In this document: positions 17,801 to 26,126 of the stretch, one piece after another | Layout of the letters: each line of letters opens with the position of its first letter | How positions within the stretch are numbered: position 1 is the stretch's first letter | Source: Microbacterium sp. MYb45 | Lineage (GTDB): Bacteria; Actinomycetota; Actinomycetes; Actinomycetales; Microbacteriaceae | Assembly: GCF_002979655.1 (NCBI RefSeq) | Contig: NZ_PCPG01000002.1 | Location: 1 to 64,000, forward strand | DNA length: 64,000 nucleotides | Direction of reading: 5' to 3' | Program-made: the position numbers and the translations under genes | Notes under the pieces: generated by a model | The model's input: the letters and a program-made list of their open reading frames with translations, nothing else | The model's database searches: none | What the model was told of the DNA's origin: nothing

Positions 17801-17869
17801 GGAAGGAGATCTCACGGTGTGAAGGAGTGGATGCGGCATCCGCTCCTTCATTCCGCGAGATCTCCTTCC
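17801..17869 (-). terminator. nested hairpin between the aldehyde dehydrogenase and poxB
   Basis: The outer arms GGAAGGAGATCTC (17801-17813) and GAGATCTCCTTCC (17857-17869) are perfect. Inside them GAAGGAGTGGATGC (17821-17834) pairs with GCATCCGCTCCTTC (17836-17849) with one T/G mismatch. It lies 27 bases past the aldehyde dehydrogenase stop, fitting a terminator, but the two-level design is unusual. Confidence 0.6.
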
Positions 17870-17895
17870 GGGCGCGAGCCCCCGACCTGCTCGCG

Positions 17896-19260
17896 TCAGC
17901 CGATGCGGATCAGCTTCTTGTTCACGAACTCGTCGGCGGCCAAGTGGCCCAGCTCGCGGGCCGTGCCGCTGCGCTTGACGCCACCGAAAGGCAGCTCGGG
18001 GCTGTCGGCCAGCACGAGGTTGACGTAGACCATGCCCGCCTCGATCTTGTCGGCGACGCGCTCGGCCTGTTCGGCATCCGTCGTGAAGACGTAGGAGCCG
18101 AGGCCGAAGGTGGTGTCGTTCGCGAGCTGGACCGCCGCGTCCTCGTCCGCCACACGGTAGACGACGGCTGCGGGACCGAAGAGCTCCTCGCGGTACACGT
18201 TCATCTCGGGCGTCACGTCGGTGAGCACGGTCGGCGCGAAGAACGCTCCGTCGCGGGTGCCGCCGGTGAGCAGCGTCGCGCCCTGCTCGACGGCCTGATC
18301 GATCTGCTTCTGCAGGTTCTCGGCCGCGGCTTCGGAGGCCACCGGTCCGAGGACCGTGTCGTCGAGCGTCGGATCCGTCGCCTCGACGGCGGCCATCTTC
18401 TCCGTGAACTTCTCGACGAACGCGTCGTACAGCCCGTCGACGATGATGAAACGCTTGGCGCCGTTGCACGCCTGACCGTTGTTGTCGAGGCGCGCGTCGA
18501 CGCCGGCCTGCACCGTCGCGTCGAGGTCGTCTGTCGAGAGCACGATGAACGGGTCGGACCCGCCCAGCTCGAGGGCGACCTTCTTGAGGTTGCGACCGGC
18601 GATCTCGGCGACGGCGGCCCCGGCACGCTCGGACCCGGTGAGCGAGACGCCCTGCACGCGCGGGTCGGCGATCATCGTCGCGATCTGCTCGTTCGTGGCG
18701 AGCACGTTCTGGTAGGCACCCTTCGGGAAGCCGGCATCGTGGTAGATCGCCTCGATCGCGGACGAGGACTCCGGGCACTGCGGCGCGGGCTTGAGCAGGA
18801 TCGTGTTGCCCACGATCAGGTTCGGAGCCGCGAAGCGCACGATCTGGTACGCCGGGAAGTTCCACGGCATGATGCCGACGAGCGGGCCGAGCGAGGAGCG
18901 GCGGATGATGGCCGACCCCTCCCCCAGGATCGCGATCGGCTGGTCGGCCATGATCGACTCCGCCTGGTCGGCGTAGTACTCGGCGATGTCGGCGGCGAAG
19001 TCGACCTCCCCGAGGGCGGCCTCGCGGGGCTTGCCCATCTCGCGCACGAAGATGTCGGCGAGCTCCTCCCGACGCTCGCGGTGCAGCTCGGCCGCGCGGC
19101 GGACGAGGGCTGCACGCTCAGCGACGGTCGACGAACGGGACCACTCGCGGTGGGCCTCGTCGGCGGCGGCGACCGCCTCCTCGATCTGAGCGTCGGTGAA
19201 GGTGTCGAAGGACGCCAGCGTCTCTCCGGTGGCGGGGTTGATGACGGCGTAGTCGGTCAT
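17896..19260 (-). CDS. NAD(P)-dependent aldehyde dehydrogenase (Sad/YneI-like)
   Basis: A 454-residue aldehyde dehydrogenase with MPWNFPAYQ, the catalytic Glu in LELGGSDP and Cys in NNGQACNGAKR, and ELPFGGVKRSG. The short N-terminus and overall pattern match Sad/YneI-type succinate-semialdehyde dehydrogenases. It lies 25 bases after gabD on one apparent transcript with a putrescine-oxidase-like gene, so it may instead oxidise 4-aminobutanal to GABA, the step otherwise missing. Sequence alone does not settle the substrate. Confidence 0.85.
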   Translation of the reverse strand: MTDYAVINPATGETLASFDTFTDAQIEEAVAAADEAHREWSRSSTVAERAALVRRAAELHRERREELADIFVREMGKPREAALGEVDFAADIAEYYADQAESIMADQPIAILGEGSAIIRRSSLGPLVGIMPWNFPAYQIVRFAAPNLIVGNTILLKPAPQCPESSSAIEAIYHDAGFPKGAYQNVLATNEQIATMIADPRVQGVSLTGSERAGAAVAEIAGRNLKKVALELGGSDPFIVLSTDDLDATVQAGVDARLDNNGQACNGAKRFIIVDGLYDAFVEKFTEKMAAVEATDPTLDDTVLGPVASEAAAENLQKQIDQAVEQGATLLTGGTRDGAFFAPTVLTDVTPEMNVYREELFGPAAVVYRVADEDAAVQLANDTTFGLGSYVFTTDAEQAERVADKIEAGMVYVNLVLADSPELPFGGVKRSGTARELGHLAADEFVNKKLIRIG

Positions 19261-19285
19261 GTTCTCTCCTCCTCTGGCTGCTCGG

Positions 19286-20752
19286 TCAGGAGACCGGGAT
19301 CAGCGTGTACTTGGTGGACAGGTACTCGTGGATGCCCTCGAACCCGCCCTCGCGTCCGACGCCGGACTGCTTCACTCCGCCGAAGGGTGCGGCGGCGTTG
19401 GAGACGACGCCCACGTTGAGACCCATCATGCCCGTCTCGAGCTTGTCGATCATCCGCTGGCCGCGCTGCAGGTTCTCGGTGAACACGTACGAGACGAGCC
19501 CGTACTCGGTGTCGTTCGCCAGGTGTACGGCCTCGTCCTCGGTCTCGAAGGTCGCGATCGCGAGCACCGGGCCGAAGATCTCCTCGCGGAGGATCGCGCT
19601 GCCGGCGACGACGTCGGTGAGCACGGTGGGCTCGTAGAACGTGCCGGTGCCCTCGACGGCCTTGCCACCGGCGAGCAGAGTCGCACCGCGACCGACGGCC
19701 TCGTCGACGAGCTCGCCCGCCTTGGCGACGGCATCCGCGTCGATGAGCGGTCCGATCGCCACACCTTCCTCGGTACCGCGACCGATCTTCATGCCGTTGA
19801 CGCGCTCGGTGACACGCTTGGCGAACTCACCCGCGACGTCCTTGTGCACGATGAAGCGGTTGGCTGCGGTGCAGGCCTGGCCGATGTTGCGGAACTTCGC
19901 GGCGAGCGCGCCCTCCACGGCCTTGTCCAGGTCGGCGTCGTCGAACACCACGAACGGCGCGTTGCCGCCGAGCTCCATCGACACCCGCAGCACGCCCTCG
20001 GCCGCCTGGGCGATGAGCTTGCGCCCCACCTCGGTCGATCCGGTGAAGGAGAGCTTGCGCAGCCGCGGGTCGGCGATGATCGGTGCCGACAGCGCGCTGG
20101 ACTTCGACGTCTGCACGACGTTGACGACGCCCGCCGGGAGCCCTGCCTTCTCGAGCAGCGAGACGAAGAAGATCGTCGTCAAGGGAGTCAGCGCCGGGGG
20201 CTTGATCACGACCGTGCACCCGGCCGCGAGTGCCGGAGCGATCTTGCGGGTGGCCATCGCGAAGGGGAAGTTCCACGGCGTAACGAAGAACGACGGTCCG
20301 ACCGGACGCTGCGACACGACCATGTGGCCGGTGCCTTCGGGGTTGATGCCGTAGCGACCGCTGATGCGCACGGCCTCCTCGCTGAACCAGCGCAGGAACT
20401 CGCCGCCGTAGACGACCTCGCCACGGGCCTCGGCGAGGGGCTTGCCCATCTCGAGCGTCATGAGCAGCGCCAGGTCCTCCTTGTGCTCCTGCACGAGGTC
20501 GAACGCCGTGCGGAGGATCTCGCTGCGCACGCGCGGGGCGGTGGCCGCCCACTCATCCTGAGCGGCGACCGCGGCGTCGAGGGCACGGATGCCGTCGGCC
20601 GGCGTCGCGTCGGCGATCGTCCGGATCACCGTGCCGGTCGCCGGGTCCTGCACGTCGAAGGTGCCGCCGGTCTCGCCGTCGATCCACTGCCCGCCGATGA
20701 AGAGGCCGGTGGGGATGCTGTCGAGGAGCGCCTGTTCGGTCTGAGTGCTCAT
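19286..20752 (-). CDS. gabD: succinate-semialdehyde dehydrogenase
   Basis: A 488-residue GabD-type enzyme that oxidises succinate semialdehyde to succinate, the last step of GABA breakdown. Key segments are VTPWNFPFAMATRKIAPALA, the catalytic Glu in MELGGNAPF, Cys in NIGQACTAANRF, and AAPFGGVKQSGVGREGG. It is 22 bases downstream of the amino-acid permease gene in the same operon. Confidence 0.92.
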   Translation of the reverse strand: MSTQTEQALLDSIPTGLFIGGQWIDGETGGTFDVQDPATGTVIRTIADATPADGIRALDAAVAAQDEWAATAPRVRSEILRTAFDLVQEHKEDLALLMTLEMGKPLAEARGEVVYGGEFLRWFSEEAVRISGRYGINPEGTGHMVVSQRPVGPSFFVTPWNFPFAMATRKIAPALAAGCTVVIKPPALTPLTTIFFVSLLEKAGLPAGVVNVVQTSKSSALSAPIIADPRLRKLSFTGSTEVGRKLIAQAAEGVLRVSMELGGNAPFVVFDDADLDKAVEGALAAKFRNIGQACTAANRFIVHKDVAGEFAKRVTERVNGMKIGRGTEEGVAIGPLIDADAVAKAGELVDEAVGRGATLLAGGKAVEGTGTFYEPTVLTDVVAGSAILREEIFGPVLAIATFETEDEAVHLANDTEYGLVSYVFTENLQRGQRMIDKLETGMMGLNVGVVSNAAAPFGGVKQSGVGREGGFEGIHEYLSTKYTLIPVS

Positions 20753-20774
20753 GATTCTCTTTCTGTGAGGAGGG

Positions 20775-22322
20775 CTATGCGCGCTTGCGTCGGCTGGGCG
20801 GTGCGTCGATGCCCAGCGTCTCGCCGCGGAAGAAGGCGGGCCGGCGGACCGCGTTCCAGATCATGACCGCGATGCCGACGACGATGATCAGCATCCCGAG
20901 GATGAAGACGATGCCGACCCCGCCGATCTGCGATCCGGAACCGTATTCCGGGTCCATCGAGTCGATCAGCGTCGTGAAGAACAGCACCGCGAGGATCGCG
21001 CCACCGACGAGCGGGAAGAGGAACGTGAAGAAGACGTTCCTCGTCGAGTCGAACCACTGCTTGCGGAAGTACCACACGCACGCGAACGCGGTGATCCCGT
21101 AGTAGAAGCAGATCATCATGCCGAGCGTGAGGATCGTGTCCCACAGCGTGTCTTCGCTGACGACGCGCATGACGGCGTAGAACGCGGAGGCCACGATCGC
21201 CGAGATGATGGTCGCGTACCCCGGCGTGAAGAAGCGGGGGCTGACCTTCGCGAACGCCTTCGGCAGGGCACCGTAGTGCCCCATGGCCAGCAGTGTGCGC
21301 GCCGGGCCCACGAACGTGGACTGCAGCGACGACGCGGAGCTGGTCAGAACGGCCAGCGACACCAGGAACGCGAGCGGCCCCAGGATCGGGCCGGAGAGGT
21401 GGAAGAACACGTTCTCCTGGATGTCCGCGTTGCCGAGCCCCAGCGCCCCGGTGCCGACGCCGGCGAACATGATCATCGCGACCGCGAGCAGCAGGTACAG
21501 CGACACGATCGTGAGCACCGTGACGGTGGCCGCGCGACCCGGTGTCCTCTCCGGATCCTTGGTCTCCTCGTTCATGGTGAGGGTGACATCCCAGCCCCAG
21601 AAGATGAAGATCGAGAGCGAGAGGCCCGCGGCGACCGCGCTGAAGGAGGAGATCGCGAACGGGTTGAACCAGTTCAGGTCGAACGGCTGGTAGTCGAAGC
21701 CGTTGCCGTTCACCGCCTGCACGATGGCCGCGACGGCGAAGAACACCAGCACCAGGATCTGGAAGCTGACGAGCCAGTACTGCAGCTTCTGCGTCGTCTG
21801 CATGTCGCGATACGAGATCCACGTCGCACCGAGCATGAACAGCAGGCAGACACCGATGTTGATCCAGGTGACACCGGCGAGGTCGCCGATCTCCGGGTTC
21901 CCGGTGATCTGCGACAGCAGCAGGAAGAGGAAGTCGACCGCGACCCCGGCGAGGTTCGACAGCACCAGGATCGTCGCGACGACCAGACCCCAGCCGGCCA
22001 TCCAGCCGACCCACGGTCCGAACGCTCGGGCCGCCCAGGTGAACGACGTGCCGGAGTCCGGCATCCGATTGTTGAGCTCGCGGTAGCCGAAGGCGACGAG
22101 GAGCATCGGGATGAAGCCGACGAGGATGATGGCCGGGATCTGCGCCCCGACCTCGGATGCCGTGGGGCCGACGGCGGCGGTGAAGGTGTACGCGGGGGCG
22201 ATGCACGAGATGCCGATCACGACCGCGCCGATCAGGCCGACCGTTCCGGCGCTCAGGCCCTTGGTGGAGATGCCGGTCGTGACACCGGATTCGGGCTCCG
22301 TCGCCCGGTTCGTGCTGCTCAT
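20775..22322 (-). CDS. APC-family amino acid/polyamine permease
   Basis: A 515-residue permease with 12 apparent membrane helices. The first helix has VVIGISCIAPAYTFTAAVGP, a typical APC unwound-helix motif, and the loop with MNEETKDPERTPGRA is the APC consensus region. From the neighbouring GABA and amine genes the substrate is probably GABA or putrescine. Its ATG overlaps the upstream universal-stress stop as TGATG. Confidence 0.88.
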   Translation of the reverse strand: MSSTNRATEPESGVTTGISTKGLSAGTVGLIGAVVIGISCIAPAYTFTAAVGPTASEVGAQIPAIILVGFIPMLLVAFGYRELNNRMPDSGTSFTWAARAFGPWVGWMAGWGLVVATILVLSNLAGVAVDFLFLLLSQITGNPEIGDLAGVTWINIGVCLLFMLGATWISYRDMQTTQKLQYWLVSFQILVLVFFAVAAIVQAVNGNGFDYQPFDLNWFNPFAISSFSAVAAGLSLSIFIFWGWDVTLTMNEETKDPERTPGRAATVTVLTIVSLYLLLAVAMIMFAGVGTGALGLGNADIQENVFFHLSGPILGPLAFLVSLAVLTSSASSLQSTFVGPARTLLAMGHYGALPKAFAKVSPRFFTPGYATIISAIVASAFYAVMRVVSEDTLWDTILTLGMMICFYYGITAFACVWYFRKQWFDSTRNVFFTFLFPLVGGAILAVLFFTTLIDSMDPEYGSGSQIGGVGIVFILGMLIIVVGIAVMIWNAVRRPAFFRGETLGIDAPPSRRKRA

Positions 22323-23206
22323 CAGCGGTCTCCTGCTTCGTTGCGGGTACGCGGGACGACGATCATGGGAACGGGCAGTTCGTGCAGCATCTTCGCTGCC
22401 GTAGAGCCCAGGAACAGACGACGCGGTTGCGCCAGCCTGCTGGAGCCGACCAGGACGACCTCGCCGGGAAGCCAGGAGAGATGGGCGACGGCGTCTTCGA
22501 CCGAGTCGCCCGGTGCCCTCTCGACCGCGGCGGTGCGACCGTCCGGCAGCAACTCCGCGGCGACGGCGAGCACCTCCTGGCCGTGGGTGTCGCCGACCGT
22601 GCGGATCGCTCCGGTGTCGAGTCCGGGGGGAACGTCGAACGGAACGAGGGATACGAGCCGGAGGTCGACACCGCTGTCTCCGGCGAGCGCGACGGCCTCA
22701 TCGAGGAGGGCGTCGGCACCGGGTCGGGATCCGACGGCGACCGTCACGCGCGGCAGGACGTGATCGTCCTGCTGGGCGGCGCCCACGGGCGCGAGCGCCA
22801 CCGGAATGGTCGATGAGTGCAGCAGCTCGGAGGCGACGCTGCCGAGACGGTGGCGTCCGAAGATGCCGCCCCCGGCCGCGCCGATCACGATCACCCTGGC
22901 GCCGAATTCCTCGCCGGCGGCGATCAGTCCCTCGGCGAACGATTCGGAGAAGCGCACGTGACCGCTGCGGGTCAGCTCCTGCGGGAGCCGGACCACGGCG
23001 TCCGCGAGCCACTGCCGCGCCTGCGCCTTGATGTGCTCCTCGTACGCGCGCTCCGGTGGGACTGCCGCGCTGCGCGTGCCCTCGTTCGGCAGCACGATCA
23101 CCAGGTGCAGGGTCGCACCGAGGCTGCGAGCGAGCCGGGCGCCGAGTGCCGCGGCATCCGCTCCCGCGTCCGTCGCCGTGTATCCGACGACGACCGAGCC
23201 GGTCAT
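22322..23206 (-). CDS. universal stress protein, tandem UspA domains
   Basis: 294 residues with two UspA domains: residues about 1-140 (VVVGYTATDAGADAA ... VIGAAGGGIFGRHRLGSVASELLHSS) and about 150-285 (VTVAVGSRPGADALLDEA ... LVGSSRLAQPRRLFLGSTAAKML). Each domain has a glycine-rich nucleotide loop. It is locked into the amine/GABA operon by TGATG overlaps at both ends, which is unusual for a stress protein and suggests a regulatory or accessory role for the oxidase or permease. Confidence 0.88.
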   Translation of the reverse strand: MTGSVVVGYTATDAGADAAALGARLARSLGATLHLVIVLPNEGTRSAAVPPERAYEEHIKAQARQWLADAVVRLPQELTRSGHVRFSESFAEGLIAAGEEFGARVIVIGAAGGGIFGRHRLGSVASELLHSSTIPVALAPVGAAQQDDHVLPRVTVAVGSRPGADALLDEAVALAGDSGVDLRLVSLVPFDVPPGLDTGAIRTVGDTHGQEVLAVAAELLPDGRTAAVERAPGDSVEDAVAHLSWLPGEVVLVGSSRLAQPRRLFLGSTAAKMLHELPVPMIVVPRTRNEAGDR

Positions 23207-24588
23207 CAGCTGCCGCTCTCGACAGCGCCGGCGTCGCGACTCGCGTCGACGATGTTCGATGCGACGAGGTGGCCCATGCGGATCGCCCCGTCGACGTGCT
23301 GGTACCCGGCGCCGGCCATGTCGCTGCACGCGAAGTGGATCGGGCCGACCGCCGTGCGGAGGTCCGCGCCGTAGCGGTGCAGGCCCCCCATGTCGAAGCT
23401 CGCGGCGTAGGCGCCGCGCGTCCACTCCTCGCTGCCCCAGTCGCTCTCGTAGTAGACGACCGGGTTCTTGGCCTCGGGTCCGTAGTAGTGCGACAGCGAC
23501 TCGAGGATGCGCTCCTTGCGCTCCTCGGCCGACAGCTCGAACACGCCGTCGGCGTTGGCGTCGGAGACGAAGCCGACCAGGGTGCCGCGCTCGTCGCCGT
23601 GGTTGGTGTTGTCATAAGCCTCGTGCGAGAGCTCGTACGGGCTGAAGGCGGTGCCGCTGAGGCCCTGCTCGCGCCAGAACGGCCGGTCGTACACGGCGTG
23701 CACCTTGATGACGAAGCCCATCGACAGGTGTTGGTGCAGCTGATGCTGTCGGCGCGGCAGCGGAGGGTCGAACGCGATGCGGCTGTAGAGCACCGGCGCG
23801 TGCGCGAGGATCGCGTGGCGGGCGCGCACCGTGTGCTGATCGGTGGTGGCGACGACACCCGTGTCGGACCATTCGAGGCCGCGCACTGGCTGGTTCAGCA
23901 GCACGTCGTCGCCCAGGCGCTCAGCGAGGCGCAGCGGAACCTGCTGCAGACCGCCGACCACTCGCTTGTCGAGGATGAAGTCGGCGTCGACGAGGTTCGA
24001 GTAGGAACCTGCGGACGCGGCCATCAGCAGCGACTGCAGCAGAGAGAAGGAGTGAGTGGGCTTGGTGAGCATCGCGGAACCGGTGGCGAAGGCCAGGTTG
24101 CGCACGGCCTCGTCGTCGTCGGTCTGCGAGCGCAGCCAGGCGTCCCAGGTGATCGTGTCCCAGTCCTCGGCGCTGGGGTGGGCCCAGGGACGGTCCGGGT
24201 CGATCTCGGCGACCAGTGCGTCGAGGATCTCGGTGACCCTGGCGATCTCGGCCTCGGTCTCGGGCGACACCGGGAACATCTCGCCCGTGAAGCGGTGTGC
24301 CTTCCCGTCGGGGCCGACATAGACGCTGTCGCCTTCACGGTAGCGGCTGTAGGTCTCGAGCCCCAGCTCCTCGATCGTGTCCTTGAGCGCGTCCTGGTCG
24401 GGCGACACCCACTGGCCGCCGATCTCGAGCATGGCGCCCTCGATCACGTCGGTCCACAGGCGCCCGCCGACGCGGTCACGGGCCTCCAGCACGGCGACCG
24501 AGAGGCCGGCCTTGCGGAGGTCGTTCGCCGCCGTGAGCCCTGCGGCTCCGGCACCGATGATCAGTACGTCGCGTGTGATCTCAGCCAT
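23206..24588 (-). CDS. puo: flavin monoamine oxidase, putrescine oxidase-like
   Basis: A 460-residue FAD amine oxidase. It begins with VLIIGAGAAGLTAANDLRKAG (FAD Rossmann motif, split over about 7-27), then EARDRVGGRLWTD and GGQWVSPDQ, and ends with ACSDMAGAGYQHVDGAIRMG, the flavin-contacting region of the family. The GABA genes around it point to putrescine as substrate, giving 4-aminobutanal, ammonia and H2O2; Rhodococcus putrescine oxidase is the family model. The ATG at 24588 has GGAG six bases ahead. No export signal is seen. Confidence 0.82.
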   Translation of the reverse strand: MAEITRDVLIIGAGAAGLTAANDLRKAGLSVAVLEARDRVGGRLWTDVIEGAMLEIGGQWVSPDQDALKDTIEELGLETYSRYREGDSVYVGPDGKAHRFTGEMFPVSPETEAEIARVTEILDALVAEIDPDRPWAHPSAEDWDTITWDAWLRSQTDDDEAVRNLAFATGSAMLTKPTHSFSLLQSLLMAASAGSYSNLVDADFILDKRVVGGLQQVPLRLAERLGDDVLLNQPVRGLEWSDTGVVATTDQHTVRARHAILAHAPVLYSRIAFDPPLPRRQHQLHQHLSMGFVIKVHAVYDRPFWREQGLSGTAFSPYELSHEAYDNTNHGDERGTLVGFVSDANADGVFELSAEERKERILESLSHYYGPEAKNPVVYYESDWGSEEWTRGAYAASFDMGGLHRYGADLRTAVGPIHFACSDMAGAGYQHVDGAIRMGHLVASNIVDASRDAGAVESGS

Positions 24589-24617
24589 CTGCAACTCCTT
24601 CGTTGGGTGAAACAGTG

Positions 24618-24658
24618 CCGGTCGCGACCCGAAATCCCCCGATCGGGGTCGCGACCGG
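24618..24658 (-). terminator. hairpin between gabT and puo
   Basis: CCGGTCGCGACCC (24618-24630) and GGGTCGCGACCGG (24646-24658) are perfect 13-base arms just past the gabT stop. It would end or reduce transcription from gabT into the amine-oxidase operon. Confidence 0.75.
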
Positions 24659-24667
24659 ACAGGGGTG

Positions 24668-26029
24668 TCAGGCCGCGGCGAGCGCCGCAGCGACGATGTC
24701 GAGTCCTTCGTTCAGCAGATCGTCGCCGATCGAGAGCGGGGGAAGGAAGCGGATGACGTTCCCGTAGGTTCCGCAGGTGAGGACGACGACGCCCTGGGCG
24801 ATGCACGCCTTCGCGACGGCGGCCGTGAGAGCGGCATCCGGGGCCTGCGTCTCGGGGTCGACGAACTCAGCGGCGATCATCGCACCGTGGCCGCGCACGT
24901 CGCCGACGCGCGGGTCGTTCTGCTGGATCGCGGTGAGACGCTGCGTGAGGGTCGCCCCGATCTCACGGGCACGCTCGATCACGCCGTCGTTCTCGAACAC
25001 ATCGATCGAGGCGAGGGCGGCGGCGCAGGCGATCGGGTTGCCGCCGTAGGTACCTCCGAGGCCGCCGGAGTGCGAGGCGTCCATGATCTCGGCGCGACCG
25101 GTGACGGCCGCGAGCGGGAGACCGCCGGCGATGCCCTTGGCCGTGGTGATCAGGTCGGGCTCGATGCCGAAGATCTCGCTCGCGAACATGTGCCCGGTGC
25201 GGGCGAATCCGGTCTGCACCTCGTCCGCGATGAAGACGACGCCGTTCGCGCGGCACCAGTCGACGATCGCCGGCAGGAAACCGTCGGCCGGGACGATGAA
25301 GCCGCCCTCGCCCTGGATCGGCTCGATGATGACCGCGGCGAGGTTGTCGGCGCCGATCTGCTTCTCGAGCTGGAGGATGACGCGGGCCGCGGCCTCGTTT
25401 CCGTCGAGCCCATCGCGGAACGGGTACGACATCGGAGCGCGGTACACCTCCGGGGCGAACGGACCGAAGCCGCTCTTGTACGGCATCGACTTGGCGGTGA
25501 GCGCCATGGTCAGGTTCGTGCGGCCGTGGTAGCCGTGATCGAAGGCGACGACCGCCTGACGTCCGGTGTGCTTGCGGGCGATCTTGATCGCGTTCTCGAC
25601 GGCCTCCGCACCCGAGTTGAACAGGGCACTCTTCTTCGCGAAGTCGCCGGGGGTGACGCGGTTGAGGGCCTCGGCGACGCCGACGTACGACTCGTAGGGC
25701 GAGATCATGAAGCAGGTGTGCGTGAACTGCGCGGCCTGCGCGGCTACGGCTGCGGCGACCTTGGGGTGCGCGTTGCCGACCGTGGTCACGGCGATACCGG
25801 AGCCGAGGTCGATGAGCGAGTTGCCGTCCGCGTCGACGATCACTCCGCCGCCGGCTGCCACGGCCGCGATCGGCACGGTGTGCCCCACACCGGCCGCGAC
25901 GGCATCCGCCTTGCGTGCGAGGATCTCGGCCGAGCGAGGTCCGGGGAGGTCCGTGACCAGGCGACGCTCCTGCGGGAGGTCGGGTCCGCCGAGAGGGACT
26001 GCGGGGGCTGCGGTGTCGAGGAGTGCCAT
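24668..26029 (-). CDS. gabT: 4-aminobutyrate-2-oxoglutarate transaminase
   Basis: A 453-residue class III PLP aminotransferase. Recognisable parts are LIDLGSGIAVTTVGNAHPKV, FNSGAEAVENAIKIAR, FDHGYHGRTNLTMALT, IIEPIQGEGGF, FIADEVQTGFARTGHMFA, the PLP lysine in TTAKGIAGGLP, and GGTYGGNPIACAAAL. It converts GABA plus 2-oxoglutarate to succinate semialdehyde and glutamate. It is divergent from a PucR-family regulator with two palindromes in between. Confidence 0.95.
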   Translation of the reverse strand: MALLDTAAPAVPLGGPDLPQERRLVTDLPGPRSAEILARKADAVAAGVGHTVPIAAVAAGGGVIVDADGNSLIDLGSGIAVTTVGNAHPKVAAAVAAQAAQFTHTCFMISPYESYVGVAEALNRVTPGDFAKKSALFNSGAEAVENAIKIARKHTGRQAVVAFDHGYHGRTNLTMALTAKSMPYKSGFGPFAPEVYRAPMSYPFRDGLDGNEAAARVILQLEKQIGADNLAAVIIEPIQGEGGFIVPADGFLPAIVDWCRANGVVFIADEVQTGFARTGHMFASEIFGIEPDLITTAKGIAGGLPLAAVTGRAEIMDASHSGGLGGTYGGNPIACAAALASIDVFENDGVIERAREIGATLTQRLTAIQQNDPRVGDVRGHGAMIAAEFVDPETQAPDAALTAAVAKACIAQGVVVLTCGTYGNVIRFLPPLSIGDDLLNEGLDIVAAALAAA

Positions 26030-26065
26030 GTTCGCGAGCGTACGGCGGCAACGGAGGCCGCCGCA

Positions 26066-26112
26066 CTAGACAACTTGTACAATCTAGGCGAAGGGTTCGC
26101 CCGACTGTACAG
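26066..26112. promoter_or_regulatory. paired palindromes in the gabT/pucR divergent promoter
   Basis: TTGTACAA (26075-26082), itself inside a larger dyad with outer arms CTAGA/TCTAG (26066-26087), and CTGTACAG (26105-26112). The octamer centres are exactly 30 bases apart. This is a likely regulator binding site; assignment to the PucR protein is inferred from position. Confidence 0.55.
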
Positions 26113-26126
26113 CGGAAAGGTTCCTC

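Noticed and set aside
17636..18865. 409-residue minus-strand frame across the poxB/aldehyde dehydrogenase gap
   Set aside because: Shadow of the two real genes in a shifted frame; crosses the nested hairpin and has Arg-rich filler composition.
24618..24658. Transposon end or attachment site
   Set aside because: It is a perfect hairpin at a gene end with no matching copy or target duplication seen nearby; terminator is the simpler reading.
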